This document shows positions 1-8,392 of a stretch of 30,866 bases of DNA, piece by piece. Numbering within the stretch: position 1 is the first letter of the stretch; each line of letters begins with the position of its first letter. The notes beneath the pieces were generated by a model that worked only from the letters and a program-made list of their open reading frames with translations, did no database searches and was not told the origin of the DNA. This stretch comes from Bacteroides sp. (GTDB lineage Bacteria > Bacteroidota > Bacteroidia > Bacteroidales > Bacteroidaceae). Where the stretch lies: assembly GCA_019414725.1 (NCBI GenBank), contig DXLM01000038.1:1-30866 (forward strand). Reading direction: 5' to 3'. The position numbers and the translations under genes were made by a program.

Positions 1-12
1 ATTTTATTTACT

Positions 13-40
13 GCCAGAGCCGCTTAGGCTTGGCGAATTT
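13..40 (+). terminator. Possible intrinsic terminator at the left edge
   Basis: GCCAGAGCC and GGCTTGGC can pair with one bulged base around the loop GCTTA, followed on the plus strand by GAATTTTT. It would end a plus-strand gene lying left of the window, or act on both strands beyond the GH125 gene. The stem is short, so the call is tentative. Confidence 0.4.
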
Positions 41-105
41 TTAACGAACTATTGTCTTCTATATAAAGCTTCGAAAAATAAGATAGAATACAAATTATCA
101 TCTTA

Positions 106-1575
106 TTACTTTATTCCATTCAGCAGTTCCAGTTTGCCATCTGCAATCAATTTCAGTATCAGCTCACCAAATAATGTATTCTGCCATGCGAACCAAGGAC
201 GAGTAAACTTCTCTGCATTATCCTTATGGAAAGATTCATGCATAAAACCAGTTCCCGCATCCGTAGTCATCAGCATTTTTATACAAGACTGAATTTCTTT
301 ATCATCCTGACTGGTAAAAGCTTTCATCATAATACTCATAGGCCATACCATATCATAACCAATATGAGGTCCACCTATTCCTTCGCCTACTTTTCCTTTA
401 AAGAAATAAGGATTATCTTCACTCCAGACAAAACGACGTGTATTCTGATAAATAGGGTCGTTTACATCAACATCTCCCAAATAAGGCATTGCCAGCAAAC
501 TAGGAACATTTGCATCATCCATTAACAGATAATTTCCAAATCCATCTACTTCATAAGCGTAGATCTTACCATATTTAGGATGGTTGTAAATCGCATACTT
601 CCGTAAAGCTTTCTCAACTTCATCAGCCAAATCAGTACACTGCTTAGCTAATTCTGGTTTTTTATTAACCTGCTTTAAAATTTCTGCCGCTTTTCTCAAA
701 GAAGTAACAGCAAAGAAATTAGAAGGAATCAGAAACTGGAAAGTAGAAGCATCATCAGAAGGGCGGAAAGAAGAAGCTATCAAACCTACAGGCTTCACCG
801 GATTTCCCCATCCCTCATTCGTCATCGTATCCAAAGCACGTTCTGTTTTTCTTTGGAAAGAATATGAGCCACGTCCGTCTTTACGTTGCTGATCCTTAAA
901 AGTAGTCAATATATTTTGAATAGCTTCAAGCCATAAATCTCCAAAGACAGATGCATCACCTGTAATTTTCCAATAATGATAAGCCAAACGTAAAGGATAA
1001 CACAAAGAATCAATCTCCCACTTACGCTCATGAAGTTCTGGTTTCATATCTGTTTTATCACTCATCCATTCTCCACCAACCGGACCATCATTAAACCCAT
1101 TTGCATAAGGATCAATATTGATACATTTCCACTGACGAAGAATCACTCCTCTAAGCATTTTTTTCAAAGCCGGATCTTCATTAGCCAGATCTACATATGG
1201 CCATACTTGTGCGCCAGAATCACGCAACCACATGGCATGAATATCACCCGTATACACAAATGTATCATCATCACCATCCTGAGTACGATAATGCACGGTA
1301 GTATCAAGGGTATTCGGGAAACAATTTTCGAACATCCATCTTAAATAAGGATTAGTCAATAGCTTCTTTACCTCTTGTATCTTAGCCTCAACAGCTTTCG
1401 AATGAAATAAACGTTTTGAAACTTCCGGACGTTGTGACACATAATCTTGTGTACTCTCACGAACTGCAACAGGAAATGGTTCAACTAACGAAGAAGCATA
1501 ACCGTTCTCTGACATAAAGCTGGCTCCAATAAGTGTACACAACAATACACTTTTTAAACAAACTGAGTTTTTCAT
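106..1575 (-). CDS. GH125 exo-alpha-1,6-mannosidase, secreted
   Basis: A 489-residue protein with a Sec-type signal peptide (about residues 1-27, ending near YASS) and one GH125 (alpha/alpha)6-barrel domain covering the rest. Visible family marks are MWLRDSGAQVWPY at 115-127, RPSDDAS at 271-277 (its aspartate is the expected general acid) and GFMHESF near 446 (its glutamate is the expected base). Known GH125 enzymes remove non-reducing-end alpha-1,6-mannose with inversion and need no metal. The length is normal for Bacteroides members. It starts 12 bp after the GH76 stop codon, so the two are almost certainly cotranscribed and probably handle the same alpha-1,6-mannan backbone, GH76 cutting internally and GH125 trimming ends in the periplasm. 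The family is clear; the natural substrate is inferred. Confidence 0.93.
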   Translation of the reverse strand: MKNSVCLKSVLLCTLIGASFMSENGYASSLVEPFPVAVRESTQDYVSQRPEVSKRLFHSKAVEAKIQEVKKLLTNPYLRWMFENCFPNTLDTTVHYRTQDGDDDTFVYTGDIHAMWLRDSGAQVWPYVDLANEDPALKKMLRGVILRQWKCINIDPYANGFNDGPVGGEWMSDKTDMKPELHERKWEIDSLCYPLRLAYHYWKITGDASVFGDLWLEAIQNILTTFKDQQRKDGRGSYSFQRKTERALDTMTNEGWGNPVKPVGLIASSFRPSDDASTFQFLIPSNFFAVTSLRKAAEILKQVNKKPELAKQCTDLADEVEKALRKYAIYNHPKYGKIYAYEVDGFGNYLLMDDANVPSLLAMPYLGDVDVNDPIYQNTRRFVWSEDNPYFFKGKVGEGIGGPHIGYDMVWPMSIMMKAFTSQDDKEIQSCIKMLMTTDAGTGFMHESFHKDNAEKFTRPWFAWQNTLFGELILKLIADGKLELLNGIK

Positions 1576-1587
1576 AACTATTATATT

Positions 1588-2775
1588 TTACTTTATTTTT
1601 GATAATCTTGCATACATTTCTATCATCGCAGCTTGAGTAAGTAACCACTTCGTATCTTTACTTTCACTTCTTTTCTCTACAAAGCAATCATCGTCAAACA
1701 GCATATTCTGATTGGGGTTATGTTCCCACATATATTGCAATGTTTTCTTAAAACTATTCAAATAAACAGGATTACGATCTACTCTATACAGCTCCTCAAA
1801 TCCCCTCAGCATAATAGCAACAAACCAAACATTTCCATTTTTTATTGCCTTAAATGATTCGCCATCTTCAGCTACAAAGTCTTCAAAAAAATATTGACCA
1901 CATGCCGATGCCAAACGTTGCGCTTCTTCTAAATATAAATCCTCTTTTGTCAGATTATACAATAGCACTGAAGCTTGCAACATCTGTCCTGCATTATATT
2001 GAAACTTGGTTCTATTTACACTACCATCCAAAGTAATATTATCAAAATAAAGATAATCAGCAGGGTCTTGTAAATTCTTCTTCGTCCAATAATATAGATC
2101 CTGCCCCATTCTAAAAAAGTGTATCTCTTTAGTCAATGAATACAACCGTAAAGCCAGCACTGCTGCCGGAGCATTCGAACATGTATTCTTAGATTCTTTT
2201 TTTTGCTCACACCAGTAAACTCCACCTCCTAGAATTGAATCGCAACCACTTTCTATAAAATTCCAAATATTGCGTGCTGAAGCTAAATAAGCATCATTTC
2301 CTGTTTGTTCATACAGATCCAAGAAGTCTAATCCTAACCAAAGATTATCATCATAAAAACGATCCGACTTTCCACTTTCTGTAAGATAAGATTGATAACA
2401 ACCCGGCACACGCAATGAATCAAAGTAACATTCCAGACCCGGTAAGATTACAGATTCAATCATGTTCTCATATTTCTTATCGCCTGTAGTTTTCTGCAAA
2501 GCATTCAAAGCTGAAAACATACCTGAAGTCGGCCATAAATAAGCAACTCTATTCTTACGTATGGTGTCAGCTCCTGCTAAATAGGTAACCAGATCCGCAT
2601 CACGTTTAGGATATGTTTCATAAAACAGGACCTGACCAGGTACTTTATAATACATCAAAGTACTATCCATTAACATCATGGCATAGCCTGCAAAATCAGA
2701 TTCATGTTTTACTTTGTGGCACCCACTAAATATGAATAAACACCCTATAAACAGGATTAAGATTTGGTTTTTCAT
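1588..2775 (-). CDS. GH76 endo-alpha-1,6-mannanase-like lipoprotein
   Basis: A 395-residue protein with a lipoprotein signal: hydrophobic residues 4-16, then FSGC with the lipid-bearing Cys19. The remainder resembles the GH76 (alpha/alpha)6 barrel. The tandem aspartates typical of GH76 active sites are seen as YDDNLW (Asp142, Asp143), followed by a TGN-YL-A helix repeat and a GGGVYWCEQ segment. Family members cleave internal alpha-1,6-mannosidic bonds of mannan backbones with retention. It is the first gene of a two-gene unit with GH125. No strong acidic surface-export tract follows Cys19 (HKVKHESD), so surface or periplasmic placement is uncertain. Some related (alpha/alpha)6 proteins are not mannanases, so activity is likely but not proven. 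Confidence 0.82.
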   Translation of the reverse strand: MKNQILILFIGCLFIFSGCHKVKHESDFAGYAMMLMDSTLMYYKVPGQVLFYETYPKRDADLVTYLAGADTIRKNRVAYLWPTSGMFSALNALQKTTGDKKYENMIESVILPGLECYFDSLRVPGCYQSYLTESGKSDRFYDDNLWLGLDFLDLYEQTGNDAYLASARNIWNFIESGCDSILGGGVYWCEQKKESKNTCSNAPAAVLALRLYSLTKEIHFFRMGQDLYYWTKKNLQDPADYLYFDNITLDGSVNRTKFQYNAGQMLQASVLLYNLTKEDLYLEEAQRLASACGQYFFEDFVAEDGESFKAIKNGNVWFVAIMLRGFEELYRVDRNPVYLNSFKKTLQYMWEHNPNQNMLFDDDCFVEKRSESKDTKWLLTQAAMIEMYARLSKIK

Positions 2776-2821
2776 ATCTTTAATAATCTAATTAAACGTC
2801 TTTCACTCATTTAAGTTGCAG

Positions 2822-2829
2822 CAAAGATA
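2822..2829 (-). promoter_or_regulatory. -7 box for the GH76-GH125 unit
   Basis: On the minus strand this reads TATCTTTG, a full match to the Bacteroides -7 consensus TAnnTTTG, 47 bp before the GH76 start codon. A TTTGG candidate for the -33 element lies about 25 bp upstream, wider than the usual 19-21. Since a terminator after GH3 lies further upstream, this unit needs its own promoter. No ACTAC boxes like those at susC are seen here. Confidence 0.55.
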
Positions 2830-3011
2830 ATTTAACAATACGTTTTTTTTATATCCAAAACTGACAATCATGTAACACACAAGAAATATGTAAATTGCTA
2901 AAGGCCTCCCTATTGTATACATCCATGACATAAATGTATTTATATATGTCAATTATGTTATTCAGCATCTCATACGGCATAGCATAATACTTTTCAGAAT
3001 AGGGAGAGGAT
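2830..3011. other. Intergenic stretch between GH3 terminator and GH76 promoter
   Basis: Part of the 334-bp gap between the GH3 stop and the GH76 start. It is A+T-rich. A 61-codon minus-strand frame here has no recognisable protein character. I see no repeat, RNA gene or clear operator. Confidence 0.5.
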
Positions 3012-3066
3012 AAAAAAAGAAAAAGCCATAGCATGATCTCAGAAATAAATCTTGCTATGACTTTTT
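3012..3066 (-). terminator. Intrinsic terminator after the GH3 gene
   Basis: AAAAAGCCATAGCA (3020-3033) pairs with TGCTATGACTTTTT (3053-3066) with one mismatch around a 19-nt loop. On the minus strand the stem is followed by a T-rich run (CTTTTTTTATCC). It closes the susC-susD-GH144-GH3 unit and separates it from GH76-GH125. Confidence 0.75.
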
Positions 3067-3109
3067 ATATAATTTATAATCTATTCTTTTAGAGATTTTT
3101 TATTTCTCT

Positions 3110-5410
3110 TTATTCTGTAACAGTAAATTTCAAGACAGACACATCCTGACTATTTGAGCCTATCATCACATTAAAATCTCCCGGCTCACAGACATAATTC
3201 AGGTCGTAGTCATAAAATTTAAGAAGTTCAGGAGTAATCTTAAAGGAAACTTTCTTACTTTCTCCTTTCTTCAAATGTATACGCTGAAAACCTTTCAACT
3301 CTTTTACAGGACGGGTAATGCTGCCAACAATATCACGAATATACAACTGAACAATTTCGTCTGCATCGTAATTTCCTGTATTCGTAACTGTAATAGAAGC
3401 TGTCAGCTCACCATTTTGTTTATTCATAGAATCCGCACTCAACTGCATATCTGAATAAGCAAATGTTGTATAGCTCAATCCATATCCAAAAGGATATAAA
3501 GGATCATTCGAGACATCAATATAATTGCTACGGAACTTCTCAAACCATCTTCCTTCTGCAAGAGGACGACCTGTATTTTTATGATTGTAGTTCATTGGCA
3601 ATTGTCCGACATTCTGCGGGAAGGTTGCTGTAAGCTTTCCACTTGGACAAACGTCACCAAACAAGACATCACATATAGCATCAGCCGATTCACTTCCTCC
3701 AAACCAGACATTCAAGATTGACGGAACATGTTGTTGTTCCCATGTCATTACTGTAGGACGTCCTGAAAAATGAACTAATACAACAGGCTTACCTGTTTTC
3801 AACAAAGCATCCAATAAATCTCTCTGCGCATCAGGCATTTCCAACTCTGTACGACTACTACATTCACCACTCATTTCAGAAGATTCTCCTAATGCAGCAA
3901 CGATGACATCAGCTTGTGCTGCAACATTCAAGGCTTCTTCTAATAGCTTCTTATCATCTCCACGAGGTATTTCACGACCAAACATCGTAGCACGAATCTG
4001 ATAGTCGGCATCGTACATCAAATTACTTCCTTGTGCATAAAGAACATTAGCCTGATTACCAACAGCTCTTTGAAGTCCTTCCAGAAGTGTGCTATAGCGC
4101 TGAGGAGTAGCAGCTACACTCCATGTACCAGGCATATTGGTACGAGTGTTAGCCAAAGGACCAATCAATGCAATATTTCCTTTTTTCTGTAAAGGCAAGA
4201 GATTGTTCTGGTTCTTCAATAAAACAAATGATTCTGCGGCTATTCTACGAGCTTCAGCACGGTGTTCTGCATTGTATAAGTCTTTAGCCGGACGTTTTAA
4301 ATCACAATATTTATACGGATCTTTAAACAAACCTAACTTATATTTAGCTTCCAGCATACGACGACAAGCTGTATCGATATCCTGCATGCTGACTTTTCCT
4401 TCCTTCAGCGATTTTTCGAGTGTTCCGATGAAACCATCAGCTACCATATCCATATCCGTACCAGCCTTTAGTGCACGTGCAGATACTTCTTGCAAATCAC
4501 CGATACCGTGATCAACCATCTCAGCAATTGCCGTATAGTCAGTAACTACAAAACCATCAAATCCCCACTGATTACGCAGAATATCCGTCATCAACCAGCG
4601 ATTAGCGGTTGCAGGTATTCCGTCGACCTCATTAAATGAGCTCATAAAGCTACCAGCACCAGCTTCTGCTGCTGCTTTATAAGGAGGAAAATATTCATTA
4701 AACATTCTGTTACGGCTCATGTCTACAGTATTGTAATCACGACCAGCTTCGATAGCACCATATAAAGCAAAATGCTTTACACAAGCCATAACTTCGTCAT
4801 TTCTCTCCATCTTCTCTCCCTGATAGCCTCTGACCATAGCTTTTGCAATCTCAGAGCCCAGATAGGGATCTTCTCCATTACCTTCTGAAACACGGCCCCA
4901 ACGTGCATCGCGACAGATATCTACCATCGGGCTAAAAGTCCAGCAAATACCATCGGCACTCGCCTCAACAGCGGCAATACGAGCAGATTTTTCTATTGCT
5001 TCCATATCCCAGGTACAAGAAAGTCCCAAAGGAATAGGGAAAACTGTTTCATATCCATGAATTACATCCATACCAAAGAGCAAGGGAATGCCCAAACGGC
5101 TTTTCTCAACAGCCAGTTCCTGCATTTCACGGATTGCCTTTACTCCTTTCAGATTAAATAAGCCTCCTACTTCTCCACGGCTGATTTTTCCGGCTACATC
5201 ACTACTTTTAGCCTGTCCCGTTGTTATATTACCTGTTACAGGCAAGTTCAACTGACCTAATTTTTCCTGAAGAGTCATCTTGCTCATCAGTTCGGTCACG
5301 AACTTATCCATATTACCCTCATCTTTAGGCAACAGTGATTTCTTGTTCCCGGCAAACATAGCAGCCGACATACACAAAGAAGTCACTAAAAAGAATGTTG
5401 TCTTTTTCAT
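3110..5410 (-). CDS. GH3 beta-glucosidase (BglX-like), secreted
   Basis: A 766-residue protein with a signal peptide (about residues 1-20) and the three-part BglX layout: TIM barrel (about 35-365), alpha/beta sandwich (about 390-610) and C-terminal Fn3-like domain (about 670-760). The expected nucleophile is Asp291 in GFVVTDYTA and the expected acid/base is Glu516 in SEMSGECSSRTELEMP. KHF at 212-214 and SFNEVDG near 258-264 are usual substrate-pocket segments. It should release glucose from non-reducing ends of beta-glucan fragments in the periplasm. It lies 23 bp after the GH144 gene. The B. thetaiotaomicron GH3 enzyme BT_3567, next to a GH144 gene, prefers beta-1,2-glucooligosaccharides, so the same specificity is likely here, though linkage cannot be read from sequence. 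Confidence 0.93.
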   Translation of the reverse strand: MKKTTFFLVTSLCMSAAMFAGNKKSLLPKDEGNMDKFVTELMSKMTLQEKLGQLNLPVTGNITTGQAKSSDVAGKISRGEVGGLFNLKGVKAIREMQELAVEKSRLGIPLLFGMDVIHGYETVFPIPLGLSCTWDMEAIEKSARIAAVEASADGICWTFSPMVDICRDARWGRVSEGNGEDPYLGSEIAKAMVRGYQGEKMERNDEVMACVKHFALYGAIEAGRDYNTVDMSRNRMFNEYFPPYKAAAEAGAGSFMSSFNEVDGIPATANRWLMTDILRNQWGFDGFVVTDYTAIAEMVDHGIGDLQEVSARALKAGTDMDMVADGFIGTLEKSLKEGKVSMQDIDTACRRMLEAKYKLGLFKDPYKYCDLKRPAKDLYNAEHRAEARRIAAESFVLLKNQNNLLPLQKKGNIALIGPLANTRTNMPGTWSVAATPQRYSTLLEGLQRAVGNQANVLYAQGSNLMYDADYQIRATMFGREIPRGDDKKLLEEALNVAAQADVIVAALGESSEMSGECSSRTELEMPDAQRDLLDALLKTGKPVVLVHFSGRPTVMTWEQQHVPSILNVWFGGSESADAICDVLFGDVCPSGKLTATFPQNVGQLPMNYNHKNTGRPLAEGRWFEKFRSNYIDVSNDPLYPFGYGLSYTTFAYSDMQLSADSMNKQNGELTASITVTNTGNYDADEIVQLYIRDIVGSITRPVKELKGFQRIHLKKGESKKVSFKITPELLKFYDYDLNYVCEPGDFNVMIGSNSQDVSVLKFTVTE

Positions 5411-5433
5411 TATTTCTTTCTAATTAAAATAAA

Positions 5434-6792
5434 TCACTTCTTAACTTCAAAACCCAAATTCTTCAGTCCTGCCTGAATTTCAGGACAACTCATAAACAAG
5501 TTCCACAATAATCCGCTACGATAGTTTTCTATCATTGGCGCAATTGTACACTGATCAATGGCCAGATAATGCGGTACAGTCCAGTTATCCGTTTCTGAAA
5601 ATGCATCATAAAAGCCATAAGTTCCCCATATGCTGTCACCTTTTGAATAGAAATATTTCAAGGCACGCATTGATTCTTCAGGAGTATAAGGGAAACTAGA
5701 TAAAGCTGCAGTAGGAGTAATTACTCCCAAATCATTTTCACCCGGACAATGTGCAGCATATCCTTTCACAGAATAACTGGCTGTAAGTCCCCAGCAGTTT
5801 TCACCATAACCTTTATATTTCTTAGGATTCTCTACACAATATCTATAGTCGGATAAAGCATGATTCCGTACTACATTCCAGTAATCAGCATATCTATCTT
5901 TAATCTTACGAGGATCAAGTCCTATATACGAATAGTGAGCCCAGAATAACGGTCCTCCCAATTCTTCCGCACCATTATGCTTCAATTCCAGAGGCAGTCC
6001 ATATGGTGTAGCTGAAGTTTTGATATCTCCTCCTCGCGCCCATCCATTATGATATGCAGAAGCAGGAACAGGATGAGTAGGTGAAGATGCAGCTAATACA
6101 TAGACAATCAAAGCTTCATTATAGCCTTCGAGAGGAAAGTTCATTTCCCAGCCATAATTGGGCGACCAATGCCAATAGATGACATCCTTGCCATTCTGAT
6201 ACCAGTCGAACTCCATTTCATGCCACAATTTATTAATCTTTGTACACAACAGCTGCTCTTCCTGATTACCATTTTCGAAATACTGGCGGACACAAAGTAA
6301 GCTTTGCATAACAAAACAGCTTTCCACCAGATCGCCTCCATCATCTTTCGTTCCAAAAGGTTTAACTTTCCCTGTCGGTCCATCAAGCCAGTGAGGCCAT
6401 ACTCCGTGAAAACGATCGGCACGTGTAAGATAGTCGACGATTTTATGTAAACGTGCTACTCCTTCTTCCCGAGAAATAAATTTTCTATCAATAGCAACCA
6501 GAATACCTGCGATACCAAATCCACTTCCTCCCGTAGTAACTACTGAGGAATCATTCTGAGGATAGTTCCCATCCAGATGAATACGTTCAGGAGCCAGACC
6601 GGATGTCTTTTCTGCTCCATCCCACATATAGTTAAAATGTACCTTTTGTATATAATCTAACATCACGCTGTCCGAAGCAAAAGAATCCGGACGAGATGCT
6701 GTCTGTTCGGTTATACTTAAAGTTTTTTCTTTGGACGTAGATGTACATGAAAGCAAAAACAATGCACACAGACCACAAAAATATTTCCACAT
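5434..6792 (-). CDS. GH144-type (glycoamylase-like) beta-1,2-glucan hydrolase lipoprotein
   Basis: A 452-residue protein with a lipoprotein signal (LLSC, Cys16) and a PF10091/GH144-type (alpha/alpha)6 domain from about residue 45 to the end. Typical segments are HFNYMWDGAEKTSGLAPER, VTTGGSGFGIAG, DDGGDLVESCFVMQSLL and YWHWSPNYGWEMNFPLEG. Characterised GH144 enzymes act on beta-1,2-glucan as endo- or exo-glucanases, and many database entries still carry the older name glycoamylase. It sits between susD and GH3, and the GH144/GH3 pairing supports a beta-1,2-glucan pathway: this enzyme would cut the polymer at the membrane and GH3 the oligomers. Endo versus exo action cannot be decided here. Confidence 0.85.
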   Translation of the reverse strand: MWKYFCGLCALFLLSCTSTSKEKTLSITEQTASRPDSFASDSVMLDYIQKVHFNYMWDGAEKTSGLAPERIHLDGNYPQNDSSVVTTGGSGFGIAGILVAIDRKFISREEGVARLHKIVDYLTRADRFHGVWPHWLDGPTGKVKPFGTKDDGGDLVESCFVMQSLLCVRQYFENGNQEEQLLCTKINKLWHEMEFDWYQNGKDVIYWHWSPNYGWEMNFPLEGYNEALIVYVLAASSPTHPVPASAYHNGWARGGDIKTSATPYGLPLELKHNGAEELGGPLFWAHYSYIGLDPRKIKDRYADYWNVVRNHALSDYRYCVENPKKYKGYGENCWGLTASYSVKGYAAHCPGENDLGVITPTAALSSFPYTPEESMRALKYFYSKGDSIWGTYGFYDAFSETDNWTVPHYLAIDQCTIAPMIENYRSGLLWNLFMSCPEIQAGLKNLGFEVKK

Positions 6793-6821
6793 AAGAATTT
6801 ACAGATTATCGGTTTATAATA

Positions 6822-6865
6822 CTTTCAGGAGCATCACCTGCACATACGTGATAAGCTCCTGAAAG
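6822..6865 (-). promoter_or_regulatory. Strong intercistronic hairpin between susD and GH144
   Basis: CTTTCAGGAGC (6822-6832) pairs perfectly with GCTCCTGAAAG (6855-6865). Inside it ATCAC (6833-6837) pairs with GTGAT (6848-6852), leaving a 10-nt loop. In transcription order it lies just after the susD stop and before the GH144 start. No T-run follows, so it does not look like an ordinary terminator. It could protect the susCD message, or be a processing or attenuation site, giving more SusCD than enzyme. Confidence 0.75.
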
Positions 6866-6890
6866 CTACCTTCAAAAAAACTATCTACCT

Positions 6891-8369
6891 TTATTCATCC
6901 TTTGGCTCATTTTCCAAAGTAGAAGAGATGTCTATCTGAGCTGTAGGAACCGGATAATATTCCTTTCCAGAAGTCCATCCCAACGGACCTAATACCTCAC
7001 TCAGTTTTCCGGTACGACGCAAATCGTTATATCGTTCACCCCATTCTAAAGCAAGTTCCATACGACGTTCATCCATAATCTGGTCAAGTGTCACATCTTC
7101 CAGTTCCGGCATTCCTGCACGCTTACGAACCAAATTGAATGAATCATCACCATCTTTATTCTGACGAACTTTAGCTTCCGCATTCATCAAAAGGACTTCT
7201 GCATAGCGGAATACACGAATATTATTATTTGTTCCATACTCTGTGCGACCTTCAGTCATCTGGTTAGACGGAGTATATGCCTTGCCATTGAAGCAATCTG
7301 GAGCAACATCACTAGCTGGTGCTTTAATGAAATCACCTTCCTGAGTAGTTTCACCTGCCATTAAGAAAGTAGTAGTAGCACGGATAGTCTCACCACGTTC
7401 TGCAGCCCACTGACGGAAAGCTTTGGTCGGACTGATAAAGCCCCATCCAGATATATTACCATCATTCAAAGGTCCCTGGAATGTGAACCAGCTATCCGAA
7501 ACAACAACTTCTCCCGAACCATTTCCAAAGTCAGTAAACTGCATTTCGAACAAAGATTCATCGCAAAGCTTACCTGGAATCTTGAACAGATTGTTGAAAT
7601 CACTGTACAAAGAGAATTTCTTACTACCAATAATATCATCTGTCAGTCTTTCAACTTCCGACCAGTTTCCCTGCTCCATATAAACTTTAGCAGCCAGCAT
7701 TTCAGCTGTAAAAGCAGAAACAGCTCCGATACGGTCTGTATATTCATTAGGACGGATACGTGGCAAATATGTCATAGAGTATTCCAGATCACTCAGCATA
7801 TAACGATAAACAGCATTGACTGTAGAGCGAGTCATATCTGTCTGCTTATTGTCACGCAAGATAGTAACCGGACCAAATAACTCTGTCAGACGATAATAGC
7901 AGTATGCACGAATAAATTTTACTTCACCTGTATATTCTTCATAACGTTTTCCATCTGCCTCCGAAACAATATTTACGGCATAATTATCAAGGGCTTCCAA
8001 TGCTGCATTTGCAACTTTGATGATATCATAGTAAACCATCCATGCTTCATTGGTTCCCCAAAAACCTGCATTATAATTATAACTTTGATCAATAGCCACC
8101 AAATCAGCCTGATCATCAATTCGTCCGGTAGAAACATCATCATCACGTACTACTGTAGCTCCCCATACAATCCAGTGAGAACCTCTCTGACGCAATTTGG
8201 CATAAACACCAGACACCGGCTGGTACATATTATTCAGGTTCGTATAGTCAACTTTCTCTTCGTCTACCTTATTTTCCGGCAATTTATCCAAAAAATCGGA
8301 GCAGGAAGACAATAATGTTGTGGCAGCAAATGCACACAATAATATATTTTTTATCTTAAGACTTTTCAT
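6891..8369 (-). CDS. susD: SusD-like outer-membrane glycan-binding lipoprotein
   Basis: A 492-residue protein with lipoprotein signal LLSSC (Cys23), followed by SDFLDKLPENKV, the usual RagB/SusD N-terminus. Helical TPR-like segments run through the centre. The C-terminus carries the classic RYAEVLLMNAEAK and DERRMELALEWGERYNDLRR blocks and ends with YYPVPTAQID. SusD proteins cap the SusC porin on the cell surface and bind the glycan. The gene starts 23 bp after the susC stop. The symbol names the family; the starch-specific role of the original SusD is not implied. Confidence 0.95.
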   Translation of the reverse strand: MKSLKIKNILLCAFAATTLLSSCSDFLDKLPENKVDEEKVDYTNLNNMYQPVSGVYAKLRQRGSHWIVWGATVVRDDDVSTGRIDDQADLVAIDQSYNYNAGFWGTNEAWMVYYDIIKVANAALEALDNYAVNIVSEADGKRYEEYTGEVKFIRAYCYYRLTELFGPVTILRDNKQTDMTRSTVNAVYRYMLSDLEYSMTYLPRIRPNEYTDRIGAVSAFTAEMLAAKVYMEQGNWSEVERLTDDIIGSKKFSLYSDFNNLFKIPGKLCDESLFEMQFTDFGNGSGEVVVSDSWFTFQGPLNDGNISGWGFISPTKAFRQWAAERGETIRATTTFLMAGETTQEGDFIKAPASDVAPDCFNGKAYTPSNQMTEGRTEYGTNNNIRVFRYAEVLLMNAEAKVRQNKDGDDSFNLVRKRAGMPELEDVTLDQIMDERRMELALEWGERYNDLRRTGKLSEVLGPLGWTSGKEYYPVPTAQIDISSTLENEPKDE

Positions 8370-8392
8370 AACTTAACGTGTTTAGCAATTTA

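Noticed and set aside
2849..3034. 61-codon minus-strand open frame in the GH3-GH76 gap
   Set aside because: No recognisable motif, no good upstream signal, and it overlaps the GH3 terminator.
6141..6422. 93-codon minus-strand frame inside the GH144 gene
   Set aside because: Shadow frame of a well-supported gene with no features of its own.
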